Below are positions 25,689 to 34,683 of a stretch of 64,000 bases of DNA, piece after piece. Position numbers and translations under genes: made by a program. The notes below the pieces were generated by a model that was given only the letters and a program-made list of their open reading frames with translations, made no database searches and was not told the origin of the DNA. How positions within the stretch are numbered: position 1 is the first letter of the stretch; every line of letters starts with the position of its first letter. Origin of the DNA: JAJDYQ01 sp965214035 (GTDB lineage: Bacteria; Pseudomonadota; Gammaproteobacteria; JAJDYQ01); assembly GCA_965214035.1 (NCBI GenBank), contig OZ243932.1, positions 1,054,001 to 1,118,000 on the forward strand. The letters run 5' to 3'.

Positions 25689-28600
25689 TCAAATATTTTT
25701 CATCAACTCTTGTGCTTCTTGCTGCTGGACCTCACTGCCTTCTGAAACGACCTCATCAAGGATACCCTTCGCACCATCGGCGTCTCCCATATCAATATAT
25801 GCACGCGCCAGATCCAGTTTAGTAGCCACCTCATCAGGCACCTCGGACAGGGCATCCGAGGCGCTGTCTGATGCATCAGGCTCACCATCTTCCAATACTG
25901 GCAATGCCCCGGATTGACCGCTTTCATCAACATCAAAATTAAAGTCAGATAAATCAATTCCCATGCTCAAATCAGACTCGGATTCGGATTCGGTAGAATC
26001 TCCGCTTTCATCCGCGAGTGACGCACCAAGATCTTCAAGCACAGCCTCGGTTTCTTCAACCTCAAGCATCTCCAACCCGGAGGCAGCATCAGCATCGAGC
26101 TGCACTGTTGATTCAAATTGCTGGTCAACACCGCTCTCTGGGGTTTGTTCATTATTGCCATCAAGCTCCATACTTATATCGGCATCACTATCAGAAGATT
26201 CTTCAACTGGTTCAGGCTCCTCATCCGCAAGTTCAAATTCCAGCTCATTATCTGCAGGCGGCTGCTCTGGCTCTGGTTCGCTTTCACTTTGCTCCGGTTT
26301 ATCATCAGCCGAGTCAAAGTTCAGGTCGCTTAAATCAAATTCAAGCGTATTTCCTCTTTCATCACCACCAGATAATTCCTGTTCTGCAGGAGTATCCGAC
26401 TGCACTTCTTCATCGGCCGTATCAAGATCAGCCATATCAGGATCCGGCGAATCAAAATCCATACCGGCATCAAATCCTTCCAATGCTGATGCTTCTCCCA
26501 TATCATCCACATCCATGGCCTCATCCGCTGATGCGGCAGGCGGTTCATCGACCGATGCCTCAGCTGCGCTACTTCCTGCCCACACAGGACAGTCCGGAAC
26601 GAATTCTTTACCCATAGCTTCAACTTCATTCCATTCCGGTGAACCCTGCATTTCAGATTGATAGGCAACCGCATCTCTGGAATATTCATCAGACATACTG
26701 CCTGATTGATATACCTTGAAGAGCCGCAATTTAAACTGGTTATTACCCGGCTGATCCGCAATAGCCTGCTTGACAATCTCGGCGGCTTGCTCAAAATCAC
26801 CGAAGGCTTCATAAATATCCACTTCTTCGAGGGCATTCAGCTCATCAGAAGCTGGCTCCGAAGCAGGATCTTCAACAATGGCATTAAAGCTATCAGAAGA
26901 GGCACTCGCCTCATCTTCCTCAAATATCATATCGCTAAGGTTCGGCTGGTCACCCCCCGACATCTCATCAACCTGCACACCACCTCCCCTGGATGAGGAA
27001 TGATGTTGGGTAATATCTTCATTTTCCGTAATATCTTCATCTTGAAAATCCACATCCTCACTCCCGGACTTTCTTAAAAATGGAACTCTGTCTTTGAAGC
27101 CAGCAAAAGAGGCCGCAAGACCCGCAAATAACGATTTTCCAGAAGATTTTGTTTCCGTCTGATGAGCTTTTCTATCAGTAACATCAGCTTTGTCAAAAGC
27201 AGCCGCCTTTCTGCGACGCATAATCAAACCTGTCAGGGCAAGCAGAACCAGCAACACTCCCCCCCCAATCGCCAGTAGCATCGGATCGTCGACCACCTGA
27301 TTTACATAGCCCATAAATACATCGAAGGGCTCCTGTGAAACCGGCGGGGGCAAAGAGGCTGACTCGACAGGTTCCGGCACCGCTGATTCCGCTGCTACAG
27401 CACTATCGGACTCCTCAGATTTAGCCGTTTCCACAATAGGTTCGGCAGCTTCTGTAATATCAGATTCGGGTGCTGGAGCAACGACTTCACCGGTTTCCTC
27501 GGGGGGCACCGCTGCGGCATCGGGCACAGTATCATCACCGGATATCTGGCTCTGTAATTTTGCCATTTCTTCGTTTTGTATCTCAAACAAACGCCTGAGC
27601 TTATCCACTTCTTCAACGGCTGCCTCCAGCTCACGCACACGTGATTTCAGCTCTTCATTCTCAAGGCGCTGGCTACTCACTGTTTCAGCGGCAAGTGCCA
27701 GCTCCCGTTTCAGCGCGGCAACATCTTCCGAAGCACTGCCGGTTCCTGCCGAGGAGGCATTATCAGGGGTCAGTAGATTCAGTTCGTCACGCTGCACAGC
27801 GCTATCGGAAGGTATCGTGGAAGCAGCTATAGACGCAGCATCAGGTATGCCGGCACTTTCGGAAACCTCTGGGGTAATACCCAGACGGGCATTGTGTTGA
27901 CGTATTTCAGCGGCCGCATCAATGCGGCTGCGTGTGGCTACCGTACCGGAGTCAGGAATCCTGAGCACAGCACCTTTTTTAACACGATGTATATCCCCAT
28001 CGATGAAAGCCTCGGGATTATTATCAAATAGTGCCAGCACCATTTGCTGAATGGAAGCATCACCTGATCTGACCAGAGCAGCAATACTCCACAGGGTCTC
28101 CTGACTGGCTATTGGGCCATAAGTGTCACTGTCATATGAAGCTTCATAAGATGATTCCGCGGATGATTCCGCTGATGGTTCCGATGGCAAACCATCGTAT
28201 GGAGCTTCTGCATCGGGCGAAGAAGTTGCCGCAGGCTGGGCATCATTGGCAAATACAGGACTATCAGGAAACACAGGATCAGTCTCGCCGGCATACGGTA
28301 CGGGCACAGCTGAGGAACCCGGGGCCAGTGGCTGGGACTGGGCAGCGATGGAAACCGGGGGTTCCAACAGAACCGTGTATTCACGCAGCACACGACCTTT
28401 TGGCCAGTTAATCTCTACCAAAAAATCAAGAAATGGTTCACGTATGCTATCAGGAGTAGATAGCTTAATGATTGGAGTACCATCCGGACGGGTAGCGATC
28501 TCAAACTGAATGCTGGTCAGCAAGGCAGGGCGCTCAAGGCCGATACGGTCAAATGCATCCTGAGAAGCAAGCCTAACAGTCAGATCATCCAGCTCCCCCT

Positions 28601-28754
28601 CAATGGAAGAAAGCAACTCTATTTCCGCGTCCAACCGTTGGTTCAACGCTGATTTAGCAGTGATATCACCAATACCCAATGCAAAGACATGACTGGCTGC
28701 GAGGATACCCCCCATAATCAGAGCCATTAAAACCAGCGGCAATTTTTTCAACAT
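25689..28754 (-). CDS. fimV: Polar organisation protein FimV
   Basis: 1021 residues. A signal peptide (LVLMALIMGGILAASHVFA) starts the FimV N-terminal domain (LNQRLDAEIELLSSIEG). A LysM-like peptidoglycan-binding region follows at about 215-270 (QETLWSIAALVRSGD...VKKGAVLRIP). Then come a coiled coil (about 340-400), a membrane span near 495-515, a very acidic repeat-like cytoplasmic region, and the conserved C-terminal TPR domain (LARAYIDMGDADGAKGILDEV, split over 985-1010). FimV organises type IV pili and polar signalling in Pseudomonas and Legionella relatives. It lies between asd and truA, the usual place. Confidence 0.92.
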   Translation of the reverse strand: MLKKLPLVLMALIMGGILAASHVFALGIGDITAKSALNQRLDAEIELLSSIEGELDDLTVRLASQDAFDRIGLERPALLTSIQFEIATRPDGTPIIKLSTPDSIREPFLDFLVEINWPKGRVLREYTVLLEPPVSIAAQSQPLAPGSSAVPVPYAGETDPVFPDSPVFANDAQPAATSSPDAEAPYDGLPSEPSAESSAESSYEASYDSDTYGPIASQETLWSIAALVRSGDASIQQMVLALFDNNPEAFIDGDIHRVKKGAVLRIPDSGTVATRSRIDAAAEIRQHNARLGITPEVSESAGIPDAASIAASTIPSDSAVQRDELNLLTPDNASSAGTGSASEDVAALKRELALAAETVSSQRLENEELKSRVRELEAAVEEVDKLRRLFEIQNEEMAKLQSQISGDDTVPDAAAVPPEETGEVVAPAPESDITEAAEPIVETAKSEESDSAVAAESAVPEPVESASLPPPVSQEPFDVFMGYVNQVVDDPMLLAIGGGVLLVLLALTGLIMRRRKAAAFDKADVTDRKAHQTETKSSGKSLFAGLAASFAGFKDRVPFLRKSGSEDVDFQDEDITENEDITQHHSSSRGGGVQVDEMSGGDQPNLSDMIFEEDEASASSDSFNAIVEDPASEPASDELNALEEVDIYEAFGDFEQAAEIVKQAIADQPGNNQFKLRLFKVYQSGSMSDEYSRDAVAYQSEMQGSPEWNEVEAMGKEFVPDCPVWAGSSAAEASVDEPPAASADEAMDVDDMGEASALEGFDAGMDFDSPDPDMADLDTADEEVQSDTPAEQELSGGDERGNTLEFDLSDLNFDSADDKPEQSESEPEPEQPPADNELEFELADEEPEPVEESSDSDADISMELDGNNEQTPESGVDQQFESTVQLDADAASGLEMLEVEETEAVLEDLGASLADESGDSTESESESDLSMGIDLSDFNFDVDESGQSGALPVLEDGEPDASDSASDALSEVPDEVATKLDLARAYIDMGDADGAKGILDEVVSEGSEVQQQEAQELMKNI

Positions 28755-28879
28755 ATTCCTGTTCCCTCAGCTTTTATACTTGTCGTACAGACTTTCCTCG
28801 ATTTCAATATATTATTGATTGTAGCTGCTTACTGAGCCTATTTTAAATATTTTTTTTATAAAATTTCATTAACTATCGG

Positions 28880-29905
28880 TTAAATATAGTCTTTTATCAA
28901 AATTTCAGCGATCTGCACGCTGTTCAAAGCCGCCCCCTTCCTTACATTGTCAGATACTATCCACATGCTCAGGCCCCTTTCACAGGAGATATCTGTACGG
29001 ATCCGACCGACATAGACCGCATCACTTCCGGCACCCTCAGATATGGCAGTCGGATATCCTCCATCATTTCTGTCATCCAAAACTGTAATACCCGGTGCCT
29101 TTTCAAGTAATTCACGAGCTCTTTCAGCACCCAAAAGGCCCTGTGTCTCAATATGTACCGCTTCTGAGTGACCATAAAAAACAGGCACACGGACAGCAGT
29201 CGGGTTGACCCTGATACTGTCATTTCCCATGATTTTATGGGTCTCCCACACGATTTTCATCTCTTCCTTTGTATAGCCATTATCCTGAAAAACATCGATA
29301 TGGGGCAAAACGTTAAATGCTATCTGCTTCGGATAAACCCGACACTCAACCTCGCCTTTACCGTTTAGCAGATCCGCAGTCTGCCTCGCCAACTCCTTAA
29401 TAGCCTCCTTGCCACTACCAGATACGGCCTGATAAGTCGCAACATTGATACGCTCTATGCCGACAGCGTCATAAATCGGCTTGAGTGCGACAAGCAACTG
29501 AATAGTCGAACAGTTCGGATTGGCAATAATTTTTTTATTCTTGTAATCAGCCACAGCCTGCGGATTGACCTCGGGGACCACCAGTGGAATGTCATCGTCA
29601 TAGCGAAACCGGGAAGTATTATCAATGACAATACAACCCGCAGCCGCCGCCCTCGGGGCATATTCTTCAGAAACAGAAGCACCCGCAGAAAACAAGCCAA
29701 TCTGTACTCTGGAAAAATCAAATGCGGACATATCTTCTACCGTCAGCATTTGATTGCCGAATTGAACCTTCTTTCCAACCGAACGGCTACTAGCCAGAGG
29801 GAATACCCTGTTAGCGGGAAAATCCCTTTCCGCCAGAATGGATAACATCGCCTCGCCTACCGCACCGGTAGCACCGACAACCGCAATATCATATGTATTA
29901 CTCAT
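28880..29905 (-). CDS. asd: Aspartate-semialdehyde dehydrogenase
   Basis: 341 residues. The NADP loop is VVGATGAVGEAML and the catalytic cysteine lies in ANPNCSTIQL. It reduces aspartyl phosphate to the semialdehyde for lysine, threonine, methionine and diaminopimelate. The leuB-asd-fimV order is standard. A strong promoter-like sequence lies immediately upstream, so asd may be transcribed separately from leuCDB. Confidence 0.96.
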   Translation of the reverse strand: MSNTYDIAVVGATGAVGEAMLSILAERDFPANRVFPLASSRSVGKKVQFGNQMLTVEDMSAFDFSRVQIGLFSAGASVSEEYAPRAAAAGCIVIDNTSRFRYDDDIPLVVPEVNPQAVADYKNKKIIANPNCSTIQLLVALKPIYDAVGIERINVATYQAVSGSGKEAIKELARQTADLLNGKGEVECRVYPKQIAFNVLPHIDVFQDNGYTKEEMKIVWETHKIMGNDSIRVNPTAVRVPVFYGHSEAVHIETQGLLGAERARELLEKAPGITVLDDRNDGGYPTAISEGAGSDAVYVGRIRTDISCERGLSMWIVSDNVRKGAALNSVQIAEILIKDYI

Positions 29906-29914
29906 AAGCCTTAA

Positions 29915-29942
29915 CTTATATCACTTTAATGAGCCATGTCAA
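29915..29942 (-). promoter_or_regulatory. Predicted sigma70 promoter of asd
   Basis: Minus-strand TTGACA (29937-29942) and TATAAG (29915-29920) with 16 bp between. The expected transcription start (about 29908) is only a few bases before the asd ATG at 29905, so the message would be almost leaderless. Confidence 0.5.
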
Positions 29943-29979
29943 CTATTATTTTTAACTAATTGAATTATCTTTATTTTTT

Positions 29980-31041
29980 CTACAGCTGCCCCACAATAGC
30001 ATCACCCATTGCAACCGTTGACATACTTCCACCCAGGTCAACCGTTCTTGCGCCATCGTCGAGCACCCTCTGTACCGCAGCTTCGACTTTGTCAGCCAGA
30101 TCCGGTTCTTCCAGCGAGTACCTGAGCATCATGGCCACAGAGAGTATTGTAGCAATGGGGTTTGCAATACCTTTGCCTGCCATATCGGGGGCAGAGCCGT
30201 GAACAGGTTCATACATGCCCTGATTGCGACTGTTCAGAGATGCAGAGGGTAACATCCCTATTGAACCTGTAAGCATTGCTGCGATATCCGACAAAATATC
30301 ACCAAACATATTGTCAGTAACGATGACATCAAATTGCCGTGGTTCTCTAATCATCTGCATTGCTGCATTATCAACAAGCATATGGCTCAGCCTCACTCCG
30401 CCGACGGCATCACAAACCTCAGTAACCTTGCCACGCCACAGCTCTCCGACCTCAAGGACATTTGCCTTGTCCACTGAACAGAGCTTTGCAGAACGTTTGC
30501 TTGCAATATCAACCGCCACACGGGCAATACGCTCTATCTCAGACTCTCTGTAAGTCAATGTATTGAAGCCCTGTTTTTCACCATCATCAAGTTCGTCTAT
30601 ACCGCGGGGATGGCCAAAATAGATTCCCCCTGTCAGTTCGCGGACGATCAGAATATCCAGACCAGACACCACCTCCGGCTTCAGGGTAGAGGCATCTGTC
30701 AAGCCCGGATAGAGTATTGCGGGCCGCAGATTAGCAAACAGATCCAGGCCCGCGCGAATACGCAGCAACCCTTGCTCGGGCCGCAGGTGCCTTTCCAATC
30801 CATCCCACTCTATTCCACCGACTGCACCTAAAAGTATAGCATCCGATAGCCGGGCACACTCCAGCGTCTCCTCCGGCAAGGGACTACCGACGCTGTCTAT
30901 TCCAGCCCCACCAATCAGGCCATACTCGATGCTGGCCTGAAAACCATGATGCGAGCAAAGCCTGTCAATTACCTTGACAGCTTCGGCAACAATCTCGGGA
31001 CCAATTCCATCACCCTCTAAAATCAACAAGTTATGACCCAT
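29980..31041 (-). CDS. leuB: 3-isopropylmalate dehydrogenase
   Basis: 353 residues from ATG 31041 (MGHNLLILEGDGIGPE) with GGAAG 9 nt upstream. It oxidatively decarboxylates 3-isopropylmalate with NAD in leucine synthesis. Motifs include GDGIGPE, the substrate arginines around LLRIRAGLDLFANLRP, and the metal site VTDNMFGDILSD. A TTG-initiated frame extending into leuD is not needed. Confidence 0.96.
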   Translation of the reverse strand: MGHNLLILEGDGIGPEIVAEAVKVIDRLCSHHGFQASIEYGLIGGAGIDSVGSPLPEETLECARLSDAILLGAVGGIEWDGLERHLRPEQGLLRIRAGLDLFANLRPAILYPGLTDASTLKPEVVSGLDILIVRELTGGIYFGHPRGIDELDDGEKQGFNTLTYRESEIERIARVAVDIASKRSAKLCSVDKANVLEVGELWRGKVTEVCDAVGGVRLSHMLVDNAAMQMIREPRQFDVIVTDNMFGDILSDIAAMLTGSIGMLPSASLNSRNQGMYEPVHGSAPDMAGKGIANPIATILSVAMMLRYSLEEPDLADKVEAAVQRVLDDGARTVDLGGSMSTVAMGDAIVGQL

Positions 31042-31073
31042 AGCGAATATCTTCCACTGATATGTTTTTATAA

Positions 31074-31715
31074 TTATGCTCGGAACAGCCAAGGTGCCTG
31101 CCGACGATATTCGCCTTCATAATCTCTGATAGAGTCTGAGTGCTCCAGAGTCAAGCCAATATCATCAAGGCCATTCAACAGACAGTGCTTGCTAAACTTA
31201 TCAACGTCAAAACCGATAGCCTCGAAACCATCACCTGAAATTCGTTGTTGGGTGAGGTCAATTTGAAGCTCATAGCCAAGATTATTGTTAACGATCTGAA
31301 ACAAAAAATCAATATATTTTTCTTTCAAAACAATAGGTAGCAAACTATTTTTAAAAGAATTATTAAAAAATATATCAGCAAAACCAGAGGCAATAACTGC
31401 CCGAAAACCAAAATCTGTCAAAGCCCAAACCGCATGCTCCCGTGAAGATCCACAGCCAAAGTTGTCACGCGCCAGAAGAATAGTTGCTCTATCATAAGGC
31501 GGTCGATTCAAAACGAAATCAGGGTTAATTTTACGCTGACCATGATCCTGACCTGGCTCCCCCGGCTCCAGATATCGCCAGTCGTCAAACAAAGTCACTC
31601 CAAAACCTGAGCGGCCGGTCGATTTCAGATATTGCTTTGGAATAATGGCATCAGTATCTATGTTAGAGCAGTCCAGCGGAGCTACTATGCCGGAATGAGT
31701 TACAAAAGCTCTCAT
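31074..31715 (-). CDS. leuD: 3-isopropylmalate dehydratase small subunit
   Basis: 213 residues. The swivel-domain motifs DTDAIIPKQYLKS and DNFGCGSSREHA are present. With LeuC it isomerises 2- to 3-isopropylmalate. Its ATG overlaps the leuC stop (TAATG), so the two subunits are coupled. Confidence 0.96.
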   Translation of the reverse strand: MRAFVTHSGIVAPLDCSNIDTDAIIPKQYLKSTGRSGFGVTLFDDWRYLEPGEPGQDHGQRKINPDFVLNRPPYDRATILLARDNFGCGSSREHAVWALTDFGFRAVIASGFADIFFNNSFKNSLLPIVLKEKYIDFLFQIVNNNLGYELQIDLTQQRISGDGFEAIGFDVDKFSKHCLLNGLDDIGLTLEHSDSIRDYEGEYRRQAPWLFRA

Positions 31716-33127
31716 TACAAATTCTCCAGATGTGCCACATCAATAAAATGACCGGCAATAGCTGCAGCGGCTGCCAGTGCCGGGCTGACCAGATGAGTAC
31801 GCCCCCCTTGCCCCTGACGCCCCTCAAAGTTACGATTCGAGGTCGAGGCGCAACGTTCACCCGCCTTAAGACGGTCAGCATTCATGGCCAGACACATCGA
31901 ACATCCGGGTTCACGCCACTCAAATCCTGCTTCCTGAAATATCACGGAAAGTCCTTCCTGCTCGGCCTGCTTTTTCACAAGGCCCGAACCCGGGACCACC
32001 ATAGCCTGCTTCACAACGGCTGCGACCTTACGACCCTTCACAACCTCTGCCGCAGTGCGCAGATCCTCGATACGCGAATTTGTACATGACCCAATAAATA
32101 CCCGATCAACAAATATATCCCTGATAGCGATGCCCGGCTTCAAGCCCATGTAGTCGAGTGCCTTTTGCATACCACTCCGTTTAACTTCGTCCATTTCATC
32201 AGCAGGATCAGGTACTGTGGCATCTATGGCAACCGTCATTTCAGGTGATGTACCCCACGTAACCTGAGGCTTTATATCAACAGCGTTAAGAATCACTTCG
32301 GCATCAAATATCGCATCATCATCGCTACGCAGAGTCCTCCAGTATGCCGCTGCCTGATCTAGAGTTTTGCCAGAAGGTGCAAAAGGCCGGCCCTTGACGT
32401 ATTCAATAGTTTTATCATCAACTGCCACCATTCCGGCACGGGCACCCGCCTCGATTGCCATGTTACACACCGTCATACGCCCCTCCATGGAAAGGGCGCG
32501 AATGGCTTCCCCGGCAAACTCAATCGTGTAACCGGTACCGCCGGCAGTGCCTATTTCTCCAATGATTGCCAGCACAATATCTTTTGCTGTAACACCTGAA
32601 TTTACCCTGCCATCAACCACTACTCGCATATTGCGAGACTTTTTTTGAATGAGGCATTGCGTAGCCAGCACATGCTCAACCTCAGAGGTGCCAATGCCAA
32701 ATGCCAACGCACCAAAAGCACCATGCGTTGACGTATGAGAGTCACCGCATACGACAACCATTCCCGGTAATGTTGCACCCTGTTCTGGCCCGACTACATG
32801 AACTATCCCCTGTCGCATATCATCCATTTTGAACTCGGTAATACCGAATTCGTCACAATTATTATCCAGCACATTGACCTGCTCTCTTGATACCGGATCT
32901 TCGATACCGGCAGCGCGGTTAGTGGTCGGCACATTATGATCGGGCACTGCCAATATGCTGTCAGCTCGCCAGAGCTGCCGCCCAGCCATACGGAGGCCTT
33001 CGAAGGCCTGAGGAGAAGTAACCTCGTGAACCAGATGGCGATCAATGTATAGTAATGCCGTACCACCTTCTCCCGTACGGACAAGATGTGCATCCCAGAT
33101 TTTGTCGTAAAGTGTTTTACCGCCCAT
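31715..33127 (-). CDS. leuC: 3-isopropylmalate dehydratase large subunit
   Basis: 470 residues from ATG 33127 (MGGKTLYDKIWDAH), the family's usual start. The aconitase-type iron-sulfur cysteines lie in FIGSCTNSR and GCSMCLAMN. It catalyses the dehydratase half of leucine synthesis with LeuD. The frame stays open for 59 further codons to a GTG at 33304, but that stretch is unlike LeuC and overlaps the divergent promoter region. Confidence 0.95.
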   Translation of the reverse strand: MGGKTLYDKIWDAHLVRTGEGGTALLYIDRHLVHEVTSPQAFEGLRMAGRQLWRADSILAVPDHNVPTTNRAAGIEDPVSREQVNVLDNNCDEFGITEFKMDDMRQGIVHVVGPEQGATLPGMVVVCGDSHTSTHGAFGALAFGIGTSEVEHVLATQCLIQKKSRNMRVVVDGRVNSGVTAKDIVLAIIGEIGTAGGTGYTIEFAGEAIRALSMEGRMTVCNMAIEAGARAGMVAVDDKTIEYVKGRPFAPSGKTLDQAAAYWRTLRSDDDAIFDAEVILNAVDIKPQVTWGTSPEMTVAIDATVPDPADEMDEVKRSGMQKALDYMGLKPGIAIRDIFVDRVFIGSCTNSRIEDLRTAAEVVKGRKVAAVVKQAMVVPGSGLVKKQAEQEGLSVIFQEAGFEWREPGCSMCLAMNADRLKAGERCASTSNRNFEGRQGQGGRTHLVSPALAAAAAIAGHFIDVAHLENL

Positions 33128-33238
33128 ATCCCTGACAAGCTGTTTCTGAATCGGGCATGGAATGTACGCCCAAATACTGCATAACTCAAACTTATTTGAG
33201 TAAACCTGCCCGAACTTACGGACCTTCACCAGACTTAA

Positions 33239-33248
33239 ATTAGCTAAT
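33239..33248. promoter_or_regulatory. Palindrome in the leuC/kinase divergent region
   Basis: ATTAGCTAAT is a perfect 10-bp palindrome about 110 bp upstream of leuC and near the kinase promoter. It could be an operator (for example of a LysR-type regulator), but nothing else supports this. Confidence 0.25.
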
Positions 33249-33272
33249 CTGCCGGTTTGGCTCTCGATAGTA

Positions 33273-33301
33273 TTGCTTCGCAGTGTATCTCCGGGTATAA
33301 A
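33273..33301 (+). promoter_or_regulatory. Predicted sigma70 promoter of the kinase-cNMP gene
   Basis: TTGCTT (33273-33278) and TATAAA (33296-33301) with exactly 17 bp between. Transcription would begin near 33308, giving a leader of about 65 nt. Confidence 0.6.
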
Positions 33302-33312
33302 CACACATACAC

Positions 33313-33332
33313 TTCCTGCTGAAAAGCAGGAA
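33313..33332 (+). promoter_or_regulatory. 5' UTR stem-loop before the kinase-cNMP gene
   Basis: A perfect 8-bp stem TTCCTGCT/AGCAGGAA capped by a GAAA tetraloop, just after the predicted transcription start. GNRA-type loops are unusually stable, so it could protect the message or bind a regulator. Confidence 0.45.
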
Positions 33333-33373
33333 ACAACATTCGAAGAAATTATCTTAAAACCCTGAGGGCAAAA

Positions 33374-34681
33374 ATGGCATTTAATAAAATCGGTCGCTAC
33401 GAAGTCGAGTCCAAAATCGGAGAAGGCGCATTCGGAACCGTCTATAAAGCCAGAGACCCGGCACTGGACAGGGCCGTCGCTATCAAGGTCCCCTCTCTCA
33501 AGCTAAGTGATGACGAGCTTGCCAAGTTGATTATAGAATTTCACCGCGAGGCACGTATTGGTGCCCAATTCCGGCATGCCAACATCGTCACTGTCTATGA
33601 TCTTGGAGTGATCGAACAGGGCAAGAACATCAAAATGCACTATCTGGTCATGGAATATGTCGCCGGTGTTGAGCTGAAGAAATATATCAAGCAAGTTGAT
33701 CAGCTTGCCTACCGGGAAATCCTGCAGATTGTATTTGAGTGCTGCAAGGCGCTGGACTACATCCATTTTCATAAAAATGTCCATCGTGATATCAAACTTG
33801 GCAATATCATGTATAACCCCAACTACCCCATAGTCAAACTCATGGATTTCGGGATAACCGATCAGATCAATTACAAAACTGCCAAAAGCGTTGGCACCCT
33901 GCTCTATATGTCACCAGAACATTTCCAAAAAGACGGCGTATTAACGGCACAAACCGATATTTTTGCTCTGGGTGCGGTGATGTATCAGCTGATTACCAAA
34001 CAACCGCCATTTAACGGTAAAGACATAAGCGCAGTAATAACCAGTATCAGGAAAGCGAATCCGACTCCATTACAACATTATCGGCCTGATGCGCCCAAGG
34101 AACTCAACGATATTATTAACAAGGCACTTGCCAAAAAGCCGGCAGATCGATTCAGTACTGCGCTTGAAGTTGCATCCGCCATTCAAAGGCTTCTTGACAA
34201 CCTGTTCAATGAAGAAGCCAGTACTGAAACTAGTCTTGGTGGAGCTAAAAAAGTCTCACAAAATGAGGACTATGTATTTCTGCGCGACAATAGCTGGTTC
34301 AAAGATTTTTCACCCAGCCTGATTGAGGAGCTGGTCAAAGTTGGAAAAATTGAAACCTATCAGGCTGAGCAGCTAATTGTAACCGAAGGAGAAATCGCAG
34401 ACAGCTTCTACACCATCATTTCAGGTTCTGCGAATGTTGTTAAAAGCTCAAGTACCATTGCCAAAATGGTGGCTGGCGACAGCTTTGGCGAGCTTGGACA
34501 CATCACCGACAATACTCGTCGTACAGCAAGTATTCGAACAGCCGAAGTTACCAAAGTGCTCAGCGTCAACTTCAAAACGCTTGAGTCATTATCTGCTGAA
34601 AATCAGGCGATGCTTTACAAAGGATTCTTCAAAGCCACCATGCGGAGACTGACTACACTAATGAAATCAATGAAGATCTGA
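33374..34681 (+). CDS. Ser/Thr protein kinase fused to a cyclic-nucleotide-binding domain
   Basis: 435 residues, no membrane span. The kinase domain (8-275) is complete: GEGAFG loop, K38 (VAIKVP), E59, VHRDIKLGN (H137-D139), MDFG (158-160) and YMSPE. After a short linker a cNMP-binding/CRP-like domain (about 308-430) carries the phosphate cassette FGELGHITDNTRRTAS, with the expected Glu and Arg. The layout recalls eukaryotic PKG with the domain order reversed. I infer kinase activity gated by cAMP, cGMP or a similar ligand. The start has a GAGG site. The gene converges with the MFS gene, leaving 2 bp between stops. Confidence 0.9.
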   Translation: MAFNKIGRYEVESKIGEGAFGTVYKARDPALDRAVAIKVPSLKLSDDELAKLIIEFHREARIGAQFRHANIVTVYDLGVIEQGKNIKMHYLVMEYVAGVELKKYIKQVDQLAYREILQIVFECCKALDYIHFHKNVHRDIKLGNIMYNPNYPIVKLMDFGITDQINYKTAKSVGTLLYMSPEHFQKDGVLTAQTDIFALGAVMYQLITKQPPFNGKDISAVITSIRKANPTPLQHYRPDAPKELNDIINKALAKKPADRFSTALEVASAIQRLLDNLFNEEASTETSLGGAKKVSQNEDYVFLRDNSWFKDFSPSLIEELVKVGKIETYQAEQLIVTEGEIADSFYTIISGSANVVKSSSTIAKMVAGDSFGELGHITDNTRRTASIRTAEVTKVLSVNFKTLESLSAENQAMLYKGFFKATMRRLTTLMKSMKI

Positions 34682-34683
34682 GT

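Noticed and set aside
25963..26661. Long plus-strand frames (232 and 199 codons) opposite fimV
   Set aside because: Low-complexity Ser- or His/Gln-rich mirrors of the acidic fimV repeats, not genes.
33128..33304. 59-codon open extension upstream of leuC in the same frame
   Set aside because: Unlike LeuC N-termini and overlaps the divergent promoter region; the ATG at 33127 gives the family's normal length.
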